Source of the DNA: Planctomycetota bacterium
GTDB taxonomy: Bacteria > Planctomycetota > Phycisphaerae > Sedimentisphaerales > Anaerobacaceae
Length of the DNA: 49,252 nucleotides
Assembly (NCBI GenBank): GCA_023481165.1
Contig: JAMCWO010000355.1
Location: forward strand, 1 to 49,252
Reading direction: 5' to 3'
Shown here: positions 17,430 to 27,169 of the stretch, one piece after another
Position numbering within the stretch: the stretch's first letter is position 1
Layout: each line of letters starts with the position of its first letter
The notes under the pieces: generated by a model
What the model saw: only the letters and a program-made list of their open reading frames with translations
What the model was told of the DNA's origin: nothing
Databases searched by the model: none
Program-made: the position numbers and the translations under genes

Positions 17430-19496
17430 CTACTGGGCCGGCTCGGGGCGGGCCGCCTGCAGTTCGCGAGCCGCCCAGACCGTCATGGCGGTCCGGTCGC
17501 GATGCGCCCAGGCGTAGTATGGTATGGCAGTGAATGATCGCGTCCCTGCGGCAACGATGCCGCCCTCCGTCGTGCGTTTGGCCACCTGCGCCTTTCCGGT
17601 CAGCACGGTCACTCCGTTCAACAGGTCCGGCCTATGCTCAGCCTTGATCTCGGTATTGTCCGGGATAACCAACCTCGCCACGTTGCCGTCGTTATCCAGT
17701 CCTTCGAAGCAAAAGACGATCGGTCCGCGTTGCAGGGCCACCCTGCCACGATCGGCCTTCACCTCCGCGCGGGCCACGATCCGCCGGGCCGGCATTGGCA
17801 GACTTAACTCAATCGTATCGCCCTTTTGCCACTGACGCTCGATCCGGGCAAAACCCTTCTCGATGTCCGGCGTGATGGGCTGGCCATTGACCTTGAGCGA
17901 AACCGATTCTGAATTCACAGCCGAGGGCGGCTGTGCCATATCGTTCGCGAATTTGTACAGGTCGCTCGGCATCGGCTCACGGCGGGCCCAGCCGGGAATC
18001 CGAACGTGGATGGCGAAGGTCCCGCTCTTCTCGGGTTCGACCGTGATCTTTACATCCCCTTGCCAGGGATATTCGGTCTGTTGCTTCAGTGTAACCTTGT
18101 TGCTAATCGTGCGGATCTCGGCTTCCCCGCCCAGGAACAGGTTGACGTAGAGGTCGTCGCCCTTGCGGGCATAGGCATAGCCCGGCACGGAGGGGATAAA
18201 GCGCGCAACATTCGATGGGCAGCACGCACAGCCAAACCATGGACTGCGCTCGTTTCCGCCGGTCGATTCAAGCGGGTTCGGATAGAAGAAGCGGTCGCCC
18301 TGCATCGAAATCCCCGACAAGGCGGCGTTATAGAGGGTGCGTTCCAGGATGTCGATATATTTCGCGTCACCGTGCATCAGGAACATGCGCTGATTCCAGA
18401 AGATGTTGGCGAAGGAGGCACAGGTCTCGCAATAGGCGGTCAGATTCGGCAATTCGTACCGGCCGCTGAAGCCTTCGTTGCCGCCGGAAGCCCCGATGCC
18501 GCCCGTGACATAAAGCTTGGTGCCGACGACATCGGTCCAGATCGCGTCGATGGCCTTGATGTACTCCATATTGCCCGTCAGGGCCGCGACGTCCGCCATG
18601 CCGGTATACATGTACATGGCCCGGACGGAGTGCCCGACGGCCTGGGTCTGCTCGATGACCGGGATGTGGTCCTGAGCGTACTCGCCATAGAGCTTGCCGT
18701 CGCCCTTGGGTCCGCGATTGCCCGTGCGACCCCGCTGGTCGAGCAGGAACTTGGCCAGATCAAGGTACTTGCCCTCGCCCGTGGCGCGATAGAGCTTGCA
18801 CAGGCCGATTTCGATCTCTTGATGGCCCGGCGGGTCCGTCCGACGGCCCGGGCCGAACGTCTGACAGAGGTAGTTCGCACACTTGGTCGCGATGTTCAGG
18901 AATGCCTTGTTCCCGGTGACCTGGTAGTGAGCGACAGCCGCCTCCAGCATGTGGCCTATGCAGTACTGCTCGTGCCTGTCCTTCACGTTGGTCCACCGCA
19001 TTTCGGGCTGCTTGTGCGGCACAGAGTAGAAGGTGTACAGGTACCCATCGTCCCACTGGGCCCCGGCCATGATGGCAATCAGCTTGTTCAGGTACAACCG
19101 CATCATGGTATCCGGGTGGACCTGCAGCGAGTAGGCGGCGCCCTCCATCACCTTGTAAACATCGGAATCGTTGAAGTAGATGCCTTCGTGCTTGCCCTGC
19201 TTGAGGCCCGCCGCCTTCTCGAAGTTGCTGATCCGGTCGGTCTCCTCGCATTTCTCGAAGCAATACGGGATCGTCACCGTGCGGTTGGTCTCCAGTCGCG
19301 GCGTCCAGAACCCGTCCCGCACCTGCACCTGGTTGAACGGCACCGGCTGGACGTTGTAGTCCCGCACTAGTGATTGCGGATTGCGGATTGCGGATTGCGC
19401 ATTCGTAGCAGCGGCCCCCTCTAATCCGCCCGCCACGACACTAACCACGAAGATTACCGCGAGAATACGCCCGTACTTTCCCATGAGGTACCCCAT
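17430..19496 (-). CDS. Exported GH127-family enzyme (beta-L-arabinofuranosidase type, DUF1680)
   Basis: A 688-residue protein with a signal sequence (ILAVIFVVSVVAGG), an (alpha/alpha)6 barrel and beta-sandwich domains typical for GH127. The family's zinc-site residues are visible: Glu and Cys in CETCASFANIFW (about 355) and the Cys pair in FGCACCPSN (about 420), one of which is the nucleophile in characterised members. It would release L-arabinofuranose or a related sugar from plant-type glycans outside the cytoplasm. The start is either ATG 19496 or ATG 19484. Two repeat-derived inserts are visible in the protein: NAQSAIRNPQS after the signal, encoded by CGGATTGCGGATTG units, and MAQPPSAVNSE near residue 520, encoded by ACAGCCGAGGGCGGCTGTGCC. 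Confidence 0.87.
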   Translation of the reverse strand: MGYLMGKYGRILAVIFVVSVVAGGLEGAAATNAQSAIRNPQSLVRDYNVQPVPFNQVQVRDGFWTPRLETNRTVTIPYCFEKCEETDRISNFEKAAGLKQGKHEGIYFNDSDVYKVMEGAAYSLQVHPDTMMRLYLNKLIAIMAGAQWDDGYLYTFYSVPHKQPEMRWTNVKDRHEQYCIGHMLEAAVAHYQVTGNKAFLNIATKCANYLCQTFGPGRRTDPPGHQEIEIGLCKLYRATGEGKYLDLAKFLLDQRGRTGNRGPKGDGKLYGEYAQDHIPVIEQTQAVGHSVRAMYMYTGMADVAALTGNMEYIKAIDAIWTDVVGTKLYVTGGIGASGGNEGFSGRYELPNLTAYCETCASFANIFWNQRMFLMHGDAKYIDILERTLYNAALSGISMQGDRFFYPNPLESTGGNERSPWFGCACCPSNVARFIPSVPGYAYARKGDDLYVNLFLGGEAEIRTISNKVTLKQQTEYPWQGDVKITVEPEKSGTFAIHVRIPGWARREPMPSDLYKFANDMAQPPSAVNSESVSLKVNGQPITPDIEKGFARIERQWQKGDTIELSLPMPARRIVARAEVKADRGRVALQRGPIVFCFEGLDNDGNVARLVIPDNTEIKAEHRPDLLNGVTVLTGKAQVAKRTTEGGIVAAGTRSFTAIPYYAWAHRDRTAMTVWAARELQAARPEPAQ
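19374..19402. repeat. Tandem GCGGATT unit in the GH127 coding region
   Basis: Three to four copies of the heptamer-like unit ATTGCGG encode NPQSAIRNAQ-type residues just after the GH127 signal peptide. A related stretch occurs at 19630-19660, outside genes, and at about 47488-47518 inside the Hsp70-like gene. Confidence 0.65.
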
Positions 19497-19652
19497 CCAT
19501 TCAATACCGCTGTTCGTTCAGCACTCAGACCTTCATGATAACGAGACGGCGTCCTTCTGCAAGGCTGCAGGGCATTGGGAGGAGTCGTACGTGAAATGAT
19601 CTGGCTGCTCGATGAGGGCCGAGCACCCAATCCGCAATCCGAAATCCGCAAT

Positions 19653-22445
19653 CTAAACGAGCGGTTTGCCACCGTTGAGATCTTCGTAGGCGGTGATGTA
19701 TTTGGCGACCATGTTGTCCATGCTCCAGGTCTCGCGGGCCTCCTTCATGACCCGGCGCATCTGCTTTTCCCACTCGCGGGGATGCTCGCGGAAATAGCGG
19801 TGATTCTGGACGGCCGTGCTCAGGCCCCACCACAGCCCCTCGACGTTGTAGTCGCGAAACAGCACGCCGTTGCCCTGATCGATCGGGGCACCCCAGGCCC
19901 GCAGGTTCAGAGGGACGATCTTGTCGCTGTAGCCGCCCGTGTCGCGGTTCGTCGCCATCGCCCCGTAGATGTTGCCGACGACGTCGATTTGGCCGAAGGG
20001 CTCATAGAGGGAAGCGCCGAAGACATCGGTGGCCGCGGCGTAGCCGAGCGTGCTGAGATCCTGCGAGAACCGATGGTAGCAGATCTTTCCGCCGGAAGCG
20101 TAGGCGATGCGGCCCATGACCTCGGCGTGGTAATTGTCCCCGCCGACCGGGTCGCCCACGACGGCGATCTGCACGCCGGGATTCTCATCGACGAACCGCT
20201 GGGCAATCGGTTCGAGCAGATCGACCCCCTTCTGGACGGGGTCCAGCCGGGAAGGCCAGTAGAACAGAATCGCTTCCGGATCGACCAGCAGGCCCGTCTT
20301 CTTTTGGAACTTGACGAGGTTGGCTTTCTTGGCCTCAATGAGACTGTCGTACGGGCCGTACCGCTGGGCCAGCCCCGGCTGCTCGACCTGCGGATTCTCC
20401 TCCTCATTCTCCGGGAAGACATCGGGCGAGATGCCGTTGGGAATCACCAAGGCATCGTGGCCATAGTACCGCGCTTTGGTTTCAACCCGCACGCTCCAGG
20501 GAATCACCATTTCATGGAGAAAATAATCGCCGACAATTTCCTTGAGGAATTTCCCGCCGACGTAGCTGACCTTCGTGGCGTTGCGGATCGCGGTTGCCTG
20601 GCAATCCAAGGCTTTGCCGCCGGTATCCGAGAGATACAACATGTCCCAGAGGGCGCGCAGATTGACGCCGTAGAACATGTCCAGCGGAACATGCCCGGTG
20701 TGGGTGTTGTGCACCGTGTGCAAAACGGGCACGCCCCGCAGCCGCGCGTAAGGCGTGATCACTCCACCGGCCATCCAGTCGTTGGTATGCAGGATCGCCC
20801 GGCCCTCGTAAGCGCTGCGAATCTCCTTGATGTAGGTATTGACGATCTGCCGCTGAAACTCGGCCGCATTGGCCGGCGGGGAGCCGTCGTACGCGCTGCG
20901 ATTGCCCTCGAAAATGGATGAGCTGACAAGGTGGACATTTTCCGGGTTCAGGTGATGCCGCGTTTGAATCCATTCGGCCTCGCTCAGTCCTGCCTCCTCG
21001 CGGAACCGGCGGCTGAGGTTCAGGGTGACCAGATGCACTGGAATATTGCGTTGGGAGAGCCCCTTGCAGAGGGCCGAGATGACCTCGCCGAGCCCGCCGC
21101 TCTTGCCGGAGACGTACTTGGCAAATTGCCCCATCCCTTCGGACGGCAGCCGGCCGGTCTCCGGCGTGATCACGACGACCGGCGTCAGAGCGGTCTGCTT
21201 GAGGATATTGAAGCTCTTGACGGAGTGCGCCAACTCATCGGTCGCGTGCGTCAGAGCGTACGTCGCCGTGGCCACCGAGTCATAGGGATTGGCAGGATCT
21301 CCGACCAGATCCCAGTCGCCGCCGTCTTCCTGGAGATAGTGCAGGTGATCGGAGGCGGTCAGATAGCGAAAGCTGCGCACCAGATCGCCGCCGGCCTGTT
21401 TGGCCTCGGCTTCCAGGTTCTCGATATTCCGAAAGAGCACGCGCTGCGCATGGGAGGCGGGCGTGTCCGACGCCACCTTCGACAGAAACGAGTTCGTCGG
21501 GTGGGGACAGTCAACCATCGGGCACTCGGTGATCTGGAACCACTCGGCGACCTCGGTCGGGTTGGTCGGGACGATGTCATCATGTCGGGTGATTTCCTCG
21601 ACCAGCGCGTTCCAGAATTCGACCGCCCCGCCATAGTCGGGAGAATCGTTCGGAACCAGCGGGAAGTCACAGACGAGGACCACCACCTCGCCCCCGGTCT
21701 CGTGAATGAGGTCGGCGCACTGCCGGGCCGAGGCGGCATTGGGCCGCAGATCCACGTCCTGGTCCGAACTGGTCTTCGCCCGAGTGCCGCAGACACCGCA
21801 GATCGATGCCATCTGCTGGCTGAGAAGCTTGTGGCGGGGCAGGACGGCCAGCTTGCGCGGCCGGCCCTTGCGGCCCAGGGCGCGATAGACGCAGTTGGCG
21901 ATGATGGGCTGATGATCCCGGACGTTGAGCGTCTTTTCCCCCGGCTCGCACAAAATGGCCTTGAAACCCATGTCCGCCACGATATTCGCCACATCGTTGC
22001 TGTAGCACAGGGCGGTATTGGCAAACGCGCTGGGCTTAACGCCGAAGACATCCAGCAGGCGCTGGCCGTGAAGCGAGACCTGCTCTTTGAACTCGGCCTT
22101 GCGCGGATCGGCAAAGAAGGAGGTGGCGGAGTAATAGTACGGCTGCTCCAGAAACTCCACCTGGCGGGTGTCTTGACCGGCGCGGAGCAACTCTTTGAGA
22201 GCTCCGATAACCTCAGGCTGGTAAGACTCGGCCTGCTCCAGGAAGGTCCCGGATACCCCGAGGCTGATCTTGAAGTCGTAATGAGCACGCACGAGGTCCG
22301 AGAACAGGCGGATCGTCGGCAGGTAGCACTTCTGGGCGCGCTGAGTGAAGATCTCCCGGTTCTTCTCGTCCCAGAGAAGGGCCACCCCATCGGGGTGCAG
22401 CCGGAAGGGCTGATGAAGCTGAAAGTACAGGGTCAACAACGGCAT
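19653..22445 (-). CDS. Fusion of GH57-type glycosidase and glycogen/starch-synthase-type glycosyltransferase
   Basis: A 930-residue cytoplasmic protein. Residues 1 to about 420 are a GH57-like barrel, starting LTLYFQLHQPFRLHPDG, with the Glu nucleophile candidate in ILCEPGEKTL. Residues from about 430 are GT5-like: KSGGLGEV at about 445 corresponds to the Lys-x-Gly-Gly-Leu ADP-glucose site, with HTVHNTHTGHVPL and the C-terminal YEPFGQIDVVGNIYGAMA motif near 816. It would combine alpha-glucan branching or hydrolysis with chain elongation in storage-polysaccharide metabolism. ATG 22445 follows GGAG by eight bases; the frame is open 12 codons further but without a ribosome binding site. No other glycogen genes are adjacent. 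Confidence 0.85.
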   Translation of the reverse strand: MPLLTLYFQLHQPFRLHPDGVALLWDEKNREIFTQRAQKCYLPTIRLFSDLVRAHYDFKISLGVSGTFLEQAESYQPEVIGALKELLRAGQDTRQVEFLEQPYYYSATSFFADPRKAEFKEQVSLHGQRLLDVFGVKPSAFANTALCYSNDVANIVADMGFKAILCEPGEKTLNVRDHQPIIANCVYRALGRKGRPRKLAVLPRHKLLSQQMASICGVCGTRAKTSSDQDVDLRPNAASARQCADLIHETGGEVVVLVCDFPLVPNDSPDYGGAVEFWNALVEEITRHDDIVPTNPTEVAEWFQITECPMVDCPHPTNSFLSKVASDTPASHAQRVLFRNIENLEAEAKQAGGDLVRSFRYLTASDHLHYLQEDGGDWDLVGDPANPYDSVATATYALTHATDELAHSVKSFNILKQTALTPVVVITPETGRLPSEGMGQFAKYVSGKSGGLGEVISALCKGLSQRNIPVHLVTLNLSRRFREEAGLSEAEWIQTRHHLNPENVHLVSSSIFEGNRSAYDGSPPANAAEFQRQIVNTYIKEIRSAYEGRAILHTNDWMAGGVITPYARLRGVPVLHTVHNTHTGHVPLDMFYGVNLRALWDMLYLSDTGGKALDCQATAIRNATKVSYVGGKFLKEIVGDYFLHEMVIPWSVRVETKARYYGHDALVIPNGISPDVFPENEEENPQVEQPGLAQRYGPYDSLIEAKKANLVKFQKKTGLLVDPEAILFYWPSRLDPVQKGVDLLEPIAQRFVDENPGVQIAVVGDPVGGDNYHAEVMGRIAYASGGKICYHRFSQDLSTLGYAAATDVFGASLYEPFGQIDVVGNIYGAMATNRDTGGYSDKIVPLNLRAWGAPIDQGNGVLFRDYNVEGLWWGLSTAVQNHRYFREHPREWEKQMRRVMKEARETWSMDNMVAKYITAYEDLNGGKPLV

Positions 22446-23010
22446 CGCAGTGGCTCCGAGGCTGCTTCCAAGGGTTCCCAAACGCGATATATCCCGTTTG
22501 GGAGCCCCGAACGTGCTGGTTGTCCTTCCCCGCGAACGACCATACCGCGCAATTCTACCTCATGCTATTCATACGGAGGATGCTGGCAATAAGGTCAAAT
22601 ACGAGGTGCATCTAAGCAACAGGATGATAGCGGAGCCATGAATGGCTCGCGCCAGGATGACAGAATGCGTTCTGCCCACGTCTTCTCCCCGACGGCCCTA
22701 AATGCACGGACACACCGCGGCTTCGCTGGCGCCAATCGTCATGGCGACCCGCCGCACTGGTGTACCGAGCACGGAAAGAGTCTAACCGACAGTACACGAC
22801 ATGGGAAGTACTTTCTCGCCGCCGCGTACAGAAATTAGCAGGATTGCGCATGAATCTCTTATAGGACCATGCACCTCTGTCATCCTGAACGTAGTGCAGC
22901 GGAGTGAAGGATCTGGGCATCGAATTTGAGAAGCCTCCCCTCCGGTGGCCAGATCCTTCGCTGTCGCTCAGGATGACAGAGCCATGCCCCCCGGAATTCC
23001 GCAGATCGTA
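22446..23010. other. Intergenic region rich in dispersed palindromes
   Basis: About 560 bases with no supported gene. It holds CCCAAACGCGATATATCCCG TTTGGGAGCC at 22473-22508 and a large inverted pair at 22877-22980 (CTGTCATCCTGAACGTAGTG... and ...CGCTCAGGATGACAGA) with the arms AAGGATCTGG/CCAGATCCTT. Between them, 22620-22680 carries a decayed copy of the same family. The sequence between 22680 and 22870 shows nothing recognisable. Confidence 0.55.
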
Positions 23011-24363
23011 TCAGACGGTTCGCGGGTCGGGATGAACCCAGGGGGTGCGATAGGGCCGGGCAAGAAGCCGGTTGGCTTCCTCATCCCCGACGATCTGCCC
23101 TTTCTCCGAGTCCCAGACCAGCGTGCGGCCGAGCTTGCACGACATGTTCGCCAGGATGCACGAGGCGGCGGAGATATAGCCCTGCTCGATGTCGGAGACC
23201 GGCCGGCCGCGCGTGTCGATCATATCGAGGAGGTTCCGCCAGTGCCCGCGCAGCGCCGAGGCCACGTGCTTTTCCAGGTCCTTCTCCGTCCGGTCCTCCG
23301 GATACTTTTCGTACTCATAGAGGGCCTTGCCCTCGAGCTTCTCGCCCTTGCCGTCCGGGATGAACTCGTAATGGTGGACATCGGCCTTGAGCGTGCCCTT
23401 GTCGCCGTAGATGAAAGCGGCCCAGGGATACTGCGGATCGGGCGCAGCGCCCCAGCTACGGTGGGTCCAGACAACCGGGATATCACCGAAATCGAACGTC
23501 GCGACTTGCGTGTCGGTGATATTGGATTTGCTGTTCTTGTTGACAAGGATACCGCCCGAAGAGCTGATACTTTTCGGCCAGCCGAGGTCGAGCATCCAGC
23601 GAACCATGTCGAACATGTGTACGCACATGTCGCCGACGATCCCGTTACCGTACTCCATGAAGGCCCGCCAGGAGCGCGGATGAGTGAGCGAGCAATACGG
23701 TCGCATCGGGGCCGGACCGGTCCACATCTCGTAATCGAGGTATGCCGGCGGAGTCGTGTCCGGCGGATTGTTCCCGGCCCGCATGTGATAATAGCAGCAG
23801 ATTTCCGCGTAGGCGACCTTGCCCAGTTTGCCCGGCTTGATGACCCGCTCAATGGCCTCGATCAGGTGCGGCGTGCTCCGCCGCTCCATGTTGACTTGCA
23901 CCACGCGCTTATACTTGCGGGCCGCCGCCAGCATCGCCTGCCCCTCGACGACATCGACACTGATGGGCTTCTCGATGAAGATATCCGCCCCCGCCTTGAC
24001 CGCGGCGATCATCGCCAGCGCATGCCAATGGTCCGGCGTCGCGACGTGCACGATATCGAACTGCTCCTGCTTGAGCATCTCGCGGTAGTCGCCGAAGGTC
24101 TTGGGCGTCTTCCTGGATTTCTGTCGTGCCGCGACCATCTCGGCCGCCTCGGCCACCATCCGCTTATCGACGTCGCACAAAGCGACGACTTCCACCGGCT
24201 CGATCTGCAGCAGCCGAAACAACGCACTTTTGCCGTACCACCCCGGCCCGATCAGCCCAACGCGACGAACCTTGGACTGGGCATACAGCGGCACAAACCC
24301 TCCCAGCGCCGCACTCAAAGCCGCCCCCGTCGCCGCCCCACGCAAAAACTCCCGACGATTCAT
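23011..24363 (-). CDS. Tat-exported Gfo/Idh/MocA-family oxidoreductase
   Basis: A 450-residue protein that begins with a twin-arginine signal (MNRREFLRGAATGAALSAAL). A Rossmann fold follows (VRRVGLIGPGWYGKSALFRL), then the EKPISVDVVEGQAML segment with the Glu-Lys-Pro motif of the family, and the C-terminal alpha/beta domain with DMCVHMFDMVRWML. Family members oxidise or reduce sugars with NAD(P); periplasmic Tat-exported members are abundant in Planctomycetota and some act as glycosidase-like redox enzymes. ATG 24363 is supported by GGGAGG at seven bases; 37 further upstream codons overlap a dispersed repeat and are rejected. It stands alone as a transcription unit, near GH127 and other glycan genes. 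Confidence 0.88.
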   Translation of the reverse strand: MNRREFLRGAATGAALSAALGGFVPLYAQSKVRRVGLIGPGWYGKSALFRLLQIEPVEVVALCDVDKRMVAEAAEMVAARQKSRKTPKTFGDYREMLKQEQFDIVHVATPDHWHALAMIAAVKAGADIFIEKPISVDVVEGQAMLAAARKYKRVVQVNMERRSTPHLIEAIERVIKPGKLGKVAYAEICCYYHMRAGNNPPDTTPPAYLDYEMWTGPAPMRPYCSLTHPRSWRAFMEYGNGIVGDMCVHMFDMVRWMLDLGWPKSISSSGGILVNKNSKSNITDTQVATFDFGDIPVVWTHRSWGAAPDPQYPWAAFIYGDKGTLKADVHHYEFIPDGKGEKLEGKALYEYEKYPEDRTEKDLEKHVASALRGHWRNLLDMIDTRGRPVSDIEQGYISAASCILANMSCKLGRTLVWDSEKGQIVGDEEANRLLARPYRTPWVHPDPRTV

Positions 24364-24379
24364 AGCAGTCCTCCCGTCG

Positions 24380-24435
24380 TTTGTAGTGTGCCCGTAAGGG
24401 CATTCCAAGCAACGCCTTGCGGCGTCACTACGAAC
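24380..24435. repeat. Dispersed GTAGTGTGCCCGTAAGGGCA element, complete copy
   Basis: About 56 bases: TTGTAGTGTGCCCGTAAGGG, a short spacer, AACGCCTTGCGGCGTC, ACTACGAA. It has terminal complementarity (GTAGT...ACTAC) and two internal palindromes (CCCGTAAGGG, CGCCTTGCGGCG). Other copies or partial copies: 581-600, 34866-34914, 36915-36975, 43728-43783 and 48515-48572. Confidence 0.8.
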
Positions 24436-24511
24436 ACGAGGGCCGAATATACCACCGGCGGCGGAACTCTGCAAGCCACGTCACGTGGATCGCACGAAGT
24501 GCAGGCACAGC

Positions 24512-27025
24512 CTACTTGGCAAGGGCCTCCCCGATTCTCTTGTCCAACTCGTCCAAACCGAAGCCCCCCGCGGCAACGACATGCTTCTTGTCCGTCAGGA
24601 TCAACCAGGGCAGAGACTTGATGCCCCAGGCGGCCTTCCGGGCGGCGAAATCTCCTCCGGCCAAGTGCCAAGGAAAGGCCGTGCAGTGAGCGTCAAGCTG
24701 AGCATAAAGCTCACGGGTACCCTCTGAGGCTTGTCGCGCGATGGTGATGATGCCCTTGGCCTCCAGGGCATCGGCTTTTCCGACTAACTCCGCCACGCAT
24801 TGGCGGGACGATGGCTGCCGGATGTCGATGAAGCACAGAAGGACCGGTCTGCCCTCGGTCAAGTCATGCGGCAGGTAGGAGCCAAGGTCAATCGGTTGAG
24901 TCAGGACCAGAGGTGGGGTCGAGGATTCGGGATCTTGAGGAAGGCCCTTGCCCAGGACGATCCTCACGTCCCGGGCCGGCAAACGGGTTCGCAGAAACGT
25001 GGCACCGCCAGGACTGTTTCCGGCATTCGCCTGGAACCTGACAGGCCCCTGGCACAGGCGGGTAAAAGTGAATTCCCCCCTCTCATTTGTCCTCGTGTCC
25101 TTGGGAGGCTGATCGTGAGCGCGCTCATCGCCCACGAAGACCGGGACCCGTGCCGCCGGCCGTCCCTGGGCGTCCACGACCACCCCGGACACGGACACCG
25201 TGGCTGGCGGCAGCCGAATCGTGCCGAGGTCTACCGACGCCCCAGCGGGGCCGTAGGGAAAGATCCGCAGGAAGTTGATCGGGCCGTAGCCCGCCGCGTT
25301 TAAGGTCAGTTCGTACTGCAGATACCTGTGCGGATACCTGGGAAGCCTGGGAATCGCCTTCATCTCGAACCGGCCCTGCGGATCGCTCAAGACGTCCACG
25401 CCCGTGTCACTCAGGCAGTAGTCGATCTCAAGCGTGAGAGACAGCCGCGCCGCCGGGATTGCGGTCCCATTGGGATCGCTGATGCGACCGGTCAAGGTCC
25501 AGGCCGGTCCCAGCGTGAGGTCCACCGGCCGGAATGAACCGTCCATCATCGCCGCGGCGGCCCGTCCGCTCTCCGGATCGCGGGCGACTACGAATTTGCG
25601 CTTGGTGCCAAAACGCGGGTCGTAGCCCAACTCGAACCTTCCCGCGGCGTCCGTCGGCAAGTGGTCGCCGAAGGGGTGGACGGTCACCACAGTATTGGCG
25701 GCGGGTCGGCCCTGCGGGTCCAGCACGCGGCCGGTCACCCGCGGGAAGATCGTCAACGGGGCTTCACAGCGAACCGTACGCCCATCGGTCACCGGCACCA
25801 TACCCTGCCATTGGGACAATGGTCCAGCCACGACAGCAAGCCTGTAAGTATCCGCCGGGACGCGGATGCGTGCCACGCCCGACGCGTCGCTGGTCGCAAA
25901 TTGGCCGTGGTTCCGCAACTGTCCGCCGGCGCTCAATTGGGCGTCGGCCACAGGGCGTCGGGTCCGTGCGTCCAGCACCGTCACCTCCAGAACACCCCCC
26001 TTGTCCACGCGAATCGTAGTTTCCGCGACCTGACCCGCCTTGACAGAGACCCTGCTTTCCAGGGCGGTCCACAGGGCAGGGCCTTGCTCGGGCGGCAGGA
26101 CGTCGATCCGATGCGGACCCTCCGGAAGGCCGGCAAAGGCAAACGCCCCCGTTCGATCCGAGGTGGTTCTGCGGACGACATACTGGCTCGTGCCACCTGC
26201 GCCCTTGTCGCCGGGGGCAGACGCTGCCCGCAACGATGGAGAGAGCACCGGGTTACGGCTCGTGATCTCCTCGCCCTGGGCGGAGCGAACCATCAAATCC
26301 ACGCCACCCACCGGCCGGCCCTGAGCATCGACCACCCGACCCCGGACCGTGCCTTCCCAGGGGAGCACCAGCCGGATATCCGGGTGCCACACCTCGTACT
26401 TATAGGACTTCCACTCCGGCGAGGGAAATGCGTAGCGGCTTCCGCCGCCCGGAGCTCGCACCCACAGGCCGGCACTGGCATCGGCCGACAACTGCTCGAA
26501 CCGGAACGTGCCCTGCGCATCCGTCGTGACCGTGAGCCATTGCGTGGGGCCGTCAATGGACGGCCGGGTGCCCCAGCCAAAACCCCAGGTATTCGTGGGC
26601 ATTGCCTGGACTTCGGCCCCCGCCACCGGTCTACCCTCCAGATCGACGACTTGCCCCGTCATGGTGCACGCCGGCTCCAGAACCAGCAAGATGTGCTTGC
26701 CGCTCAATGTACGCAGGCTGCTGTTCACCCGCTGCCAGCCATAGGCCAATCCGGGTTTTCGCGCTATGACGCAGGCATCCCGCTGCGTCGTCACGTCTGC
26801 CTCCAGGGCAAAGCGGCCTTGAGCATCGGTCCGGACAACGGGGCTGACCATCTTGGTGCCCTGTTCGAAGCCGTGAATCCGATATTGCTCGCACACGACC
26901 ACTTCCGCCCCTTGGACCGGCAGGGCCTTGTTGTCCACCACTCGGCCCGTGATCGTGAAGGCCCAACTGGATGCCGTCCAAATGCTCAGGGCGATCCAAA
27001 CGCCGATTCCAACAGCCTCTCGCAT
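24512..27025 (-). CDS. Large exported protein with carboxypeptidase-regulatory-like domains and thioredoxin-like tail
   Basis: An 837-residue protein. After a signal (GVWIALSIWTASSWAFTITG) there are about seven tandem beta-sandwich units of the CarboxypepD_reg type, each with a G-x-V-x-D-x-x-G-R-P-V-x-G core (GQVVDLEGRPVAGAEVQAM, GRVVDAQGRPVGGVDLMV, GVVVDAQGRPAARVPVFV). The last 120 residues look like a thioredoxin/redoxin fold: PVLLCFIDIRQPSSRQC replaces the usual CxxC with SxxC, and a cis-Pro-like SLPWLILTD follows. It probably acts at the cell surface; whether the tail is redox-active with a single Cys is open. GAGGGG before ATG 27025 supports the start. Confidence 0.75.
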   Translation of the reverse strand: MREAVGIGVWIALSIWTASSWAFTITGRVVDNKALPVQGAEVVVCEQYRIHGFEQGTKMVSPVVRTDAQGRFALEADVTTQRDACVIARKPGLAYGWQRVNSSLRTLSGKHILLVLEPACTMTGQVVDLEGRPVAGAEVQAMPTNTWGFGWGTRPSIDGPTQWLTVTTDAQGTFRFEQLSADASAGLWVRAPGGGSRYAFPSPEWKSYKYEVWHPDIRLVLPWEGTVRGRVVDAQGRPVGGVDLMVRSAQGEEITSRNPVLSPSLRAASAPGDKGAGGTSQYVVRRTTSDRTGAFAFAGLPEGPHRIDVLPPEQGPALWTALESRVSVKAGQVAETTIRVDKGGVLEVTVLDARTRRPVADAQLSAGGQLRNHGQFATSDASGVARIRVPADTYRLAVVAGPLSQWQGMVPVTDGRTVRCEAPLTIFPRVTGRVLDPQGRPAANTVVTVHPFGDHLPTDAAGRFELGYDPRFGTKRKFVVARDPESGRAAAAMMDGSFRPVDLTLGPAWTLTGRISDPNGTAIPAARLSLTLEIDYCLSDTGVDVLSDPQGRFEMKAIPRLPRYPHRYLQYELTLNAAGYGPINFLRIFPYGPAGASVDLGTIRLPPATVSVSGVVVDAQGRPAARVPVFVGDERAHDQPPKDTRTNERGEFTFTRLCQGPVRFQANAGNSPGGATFLRTRLPARDVRIVLGKGLPQDPESSTPPLVLTQPIDLGSYLPHDLTEGRPVLLCFIDIRQPSSRQCVAELVGKADALEAKGIITIARQASEGTRELYAQLDAHCTAFPWHLAGGDFAARKAAWGIKSLPWLILTDKKHVVAAGGFGLDELDKRIGEALAK

Positions 27026-27169
27026 GGCAGTCCCCTCGAAAAAGGTCCTCAGCGTGGCCCCGTCCCGTCGCTCCGCTGAGTACCGGCCGGGGCTATCTCG
27101 CTCTTATAGACGTCGCCAACCGCTGCGCGATACAGAAAAAGTTGTCGTGGAAATGTAGAATCCGCGTCT

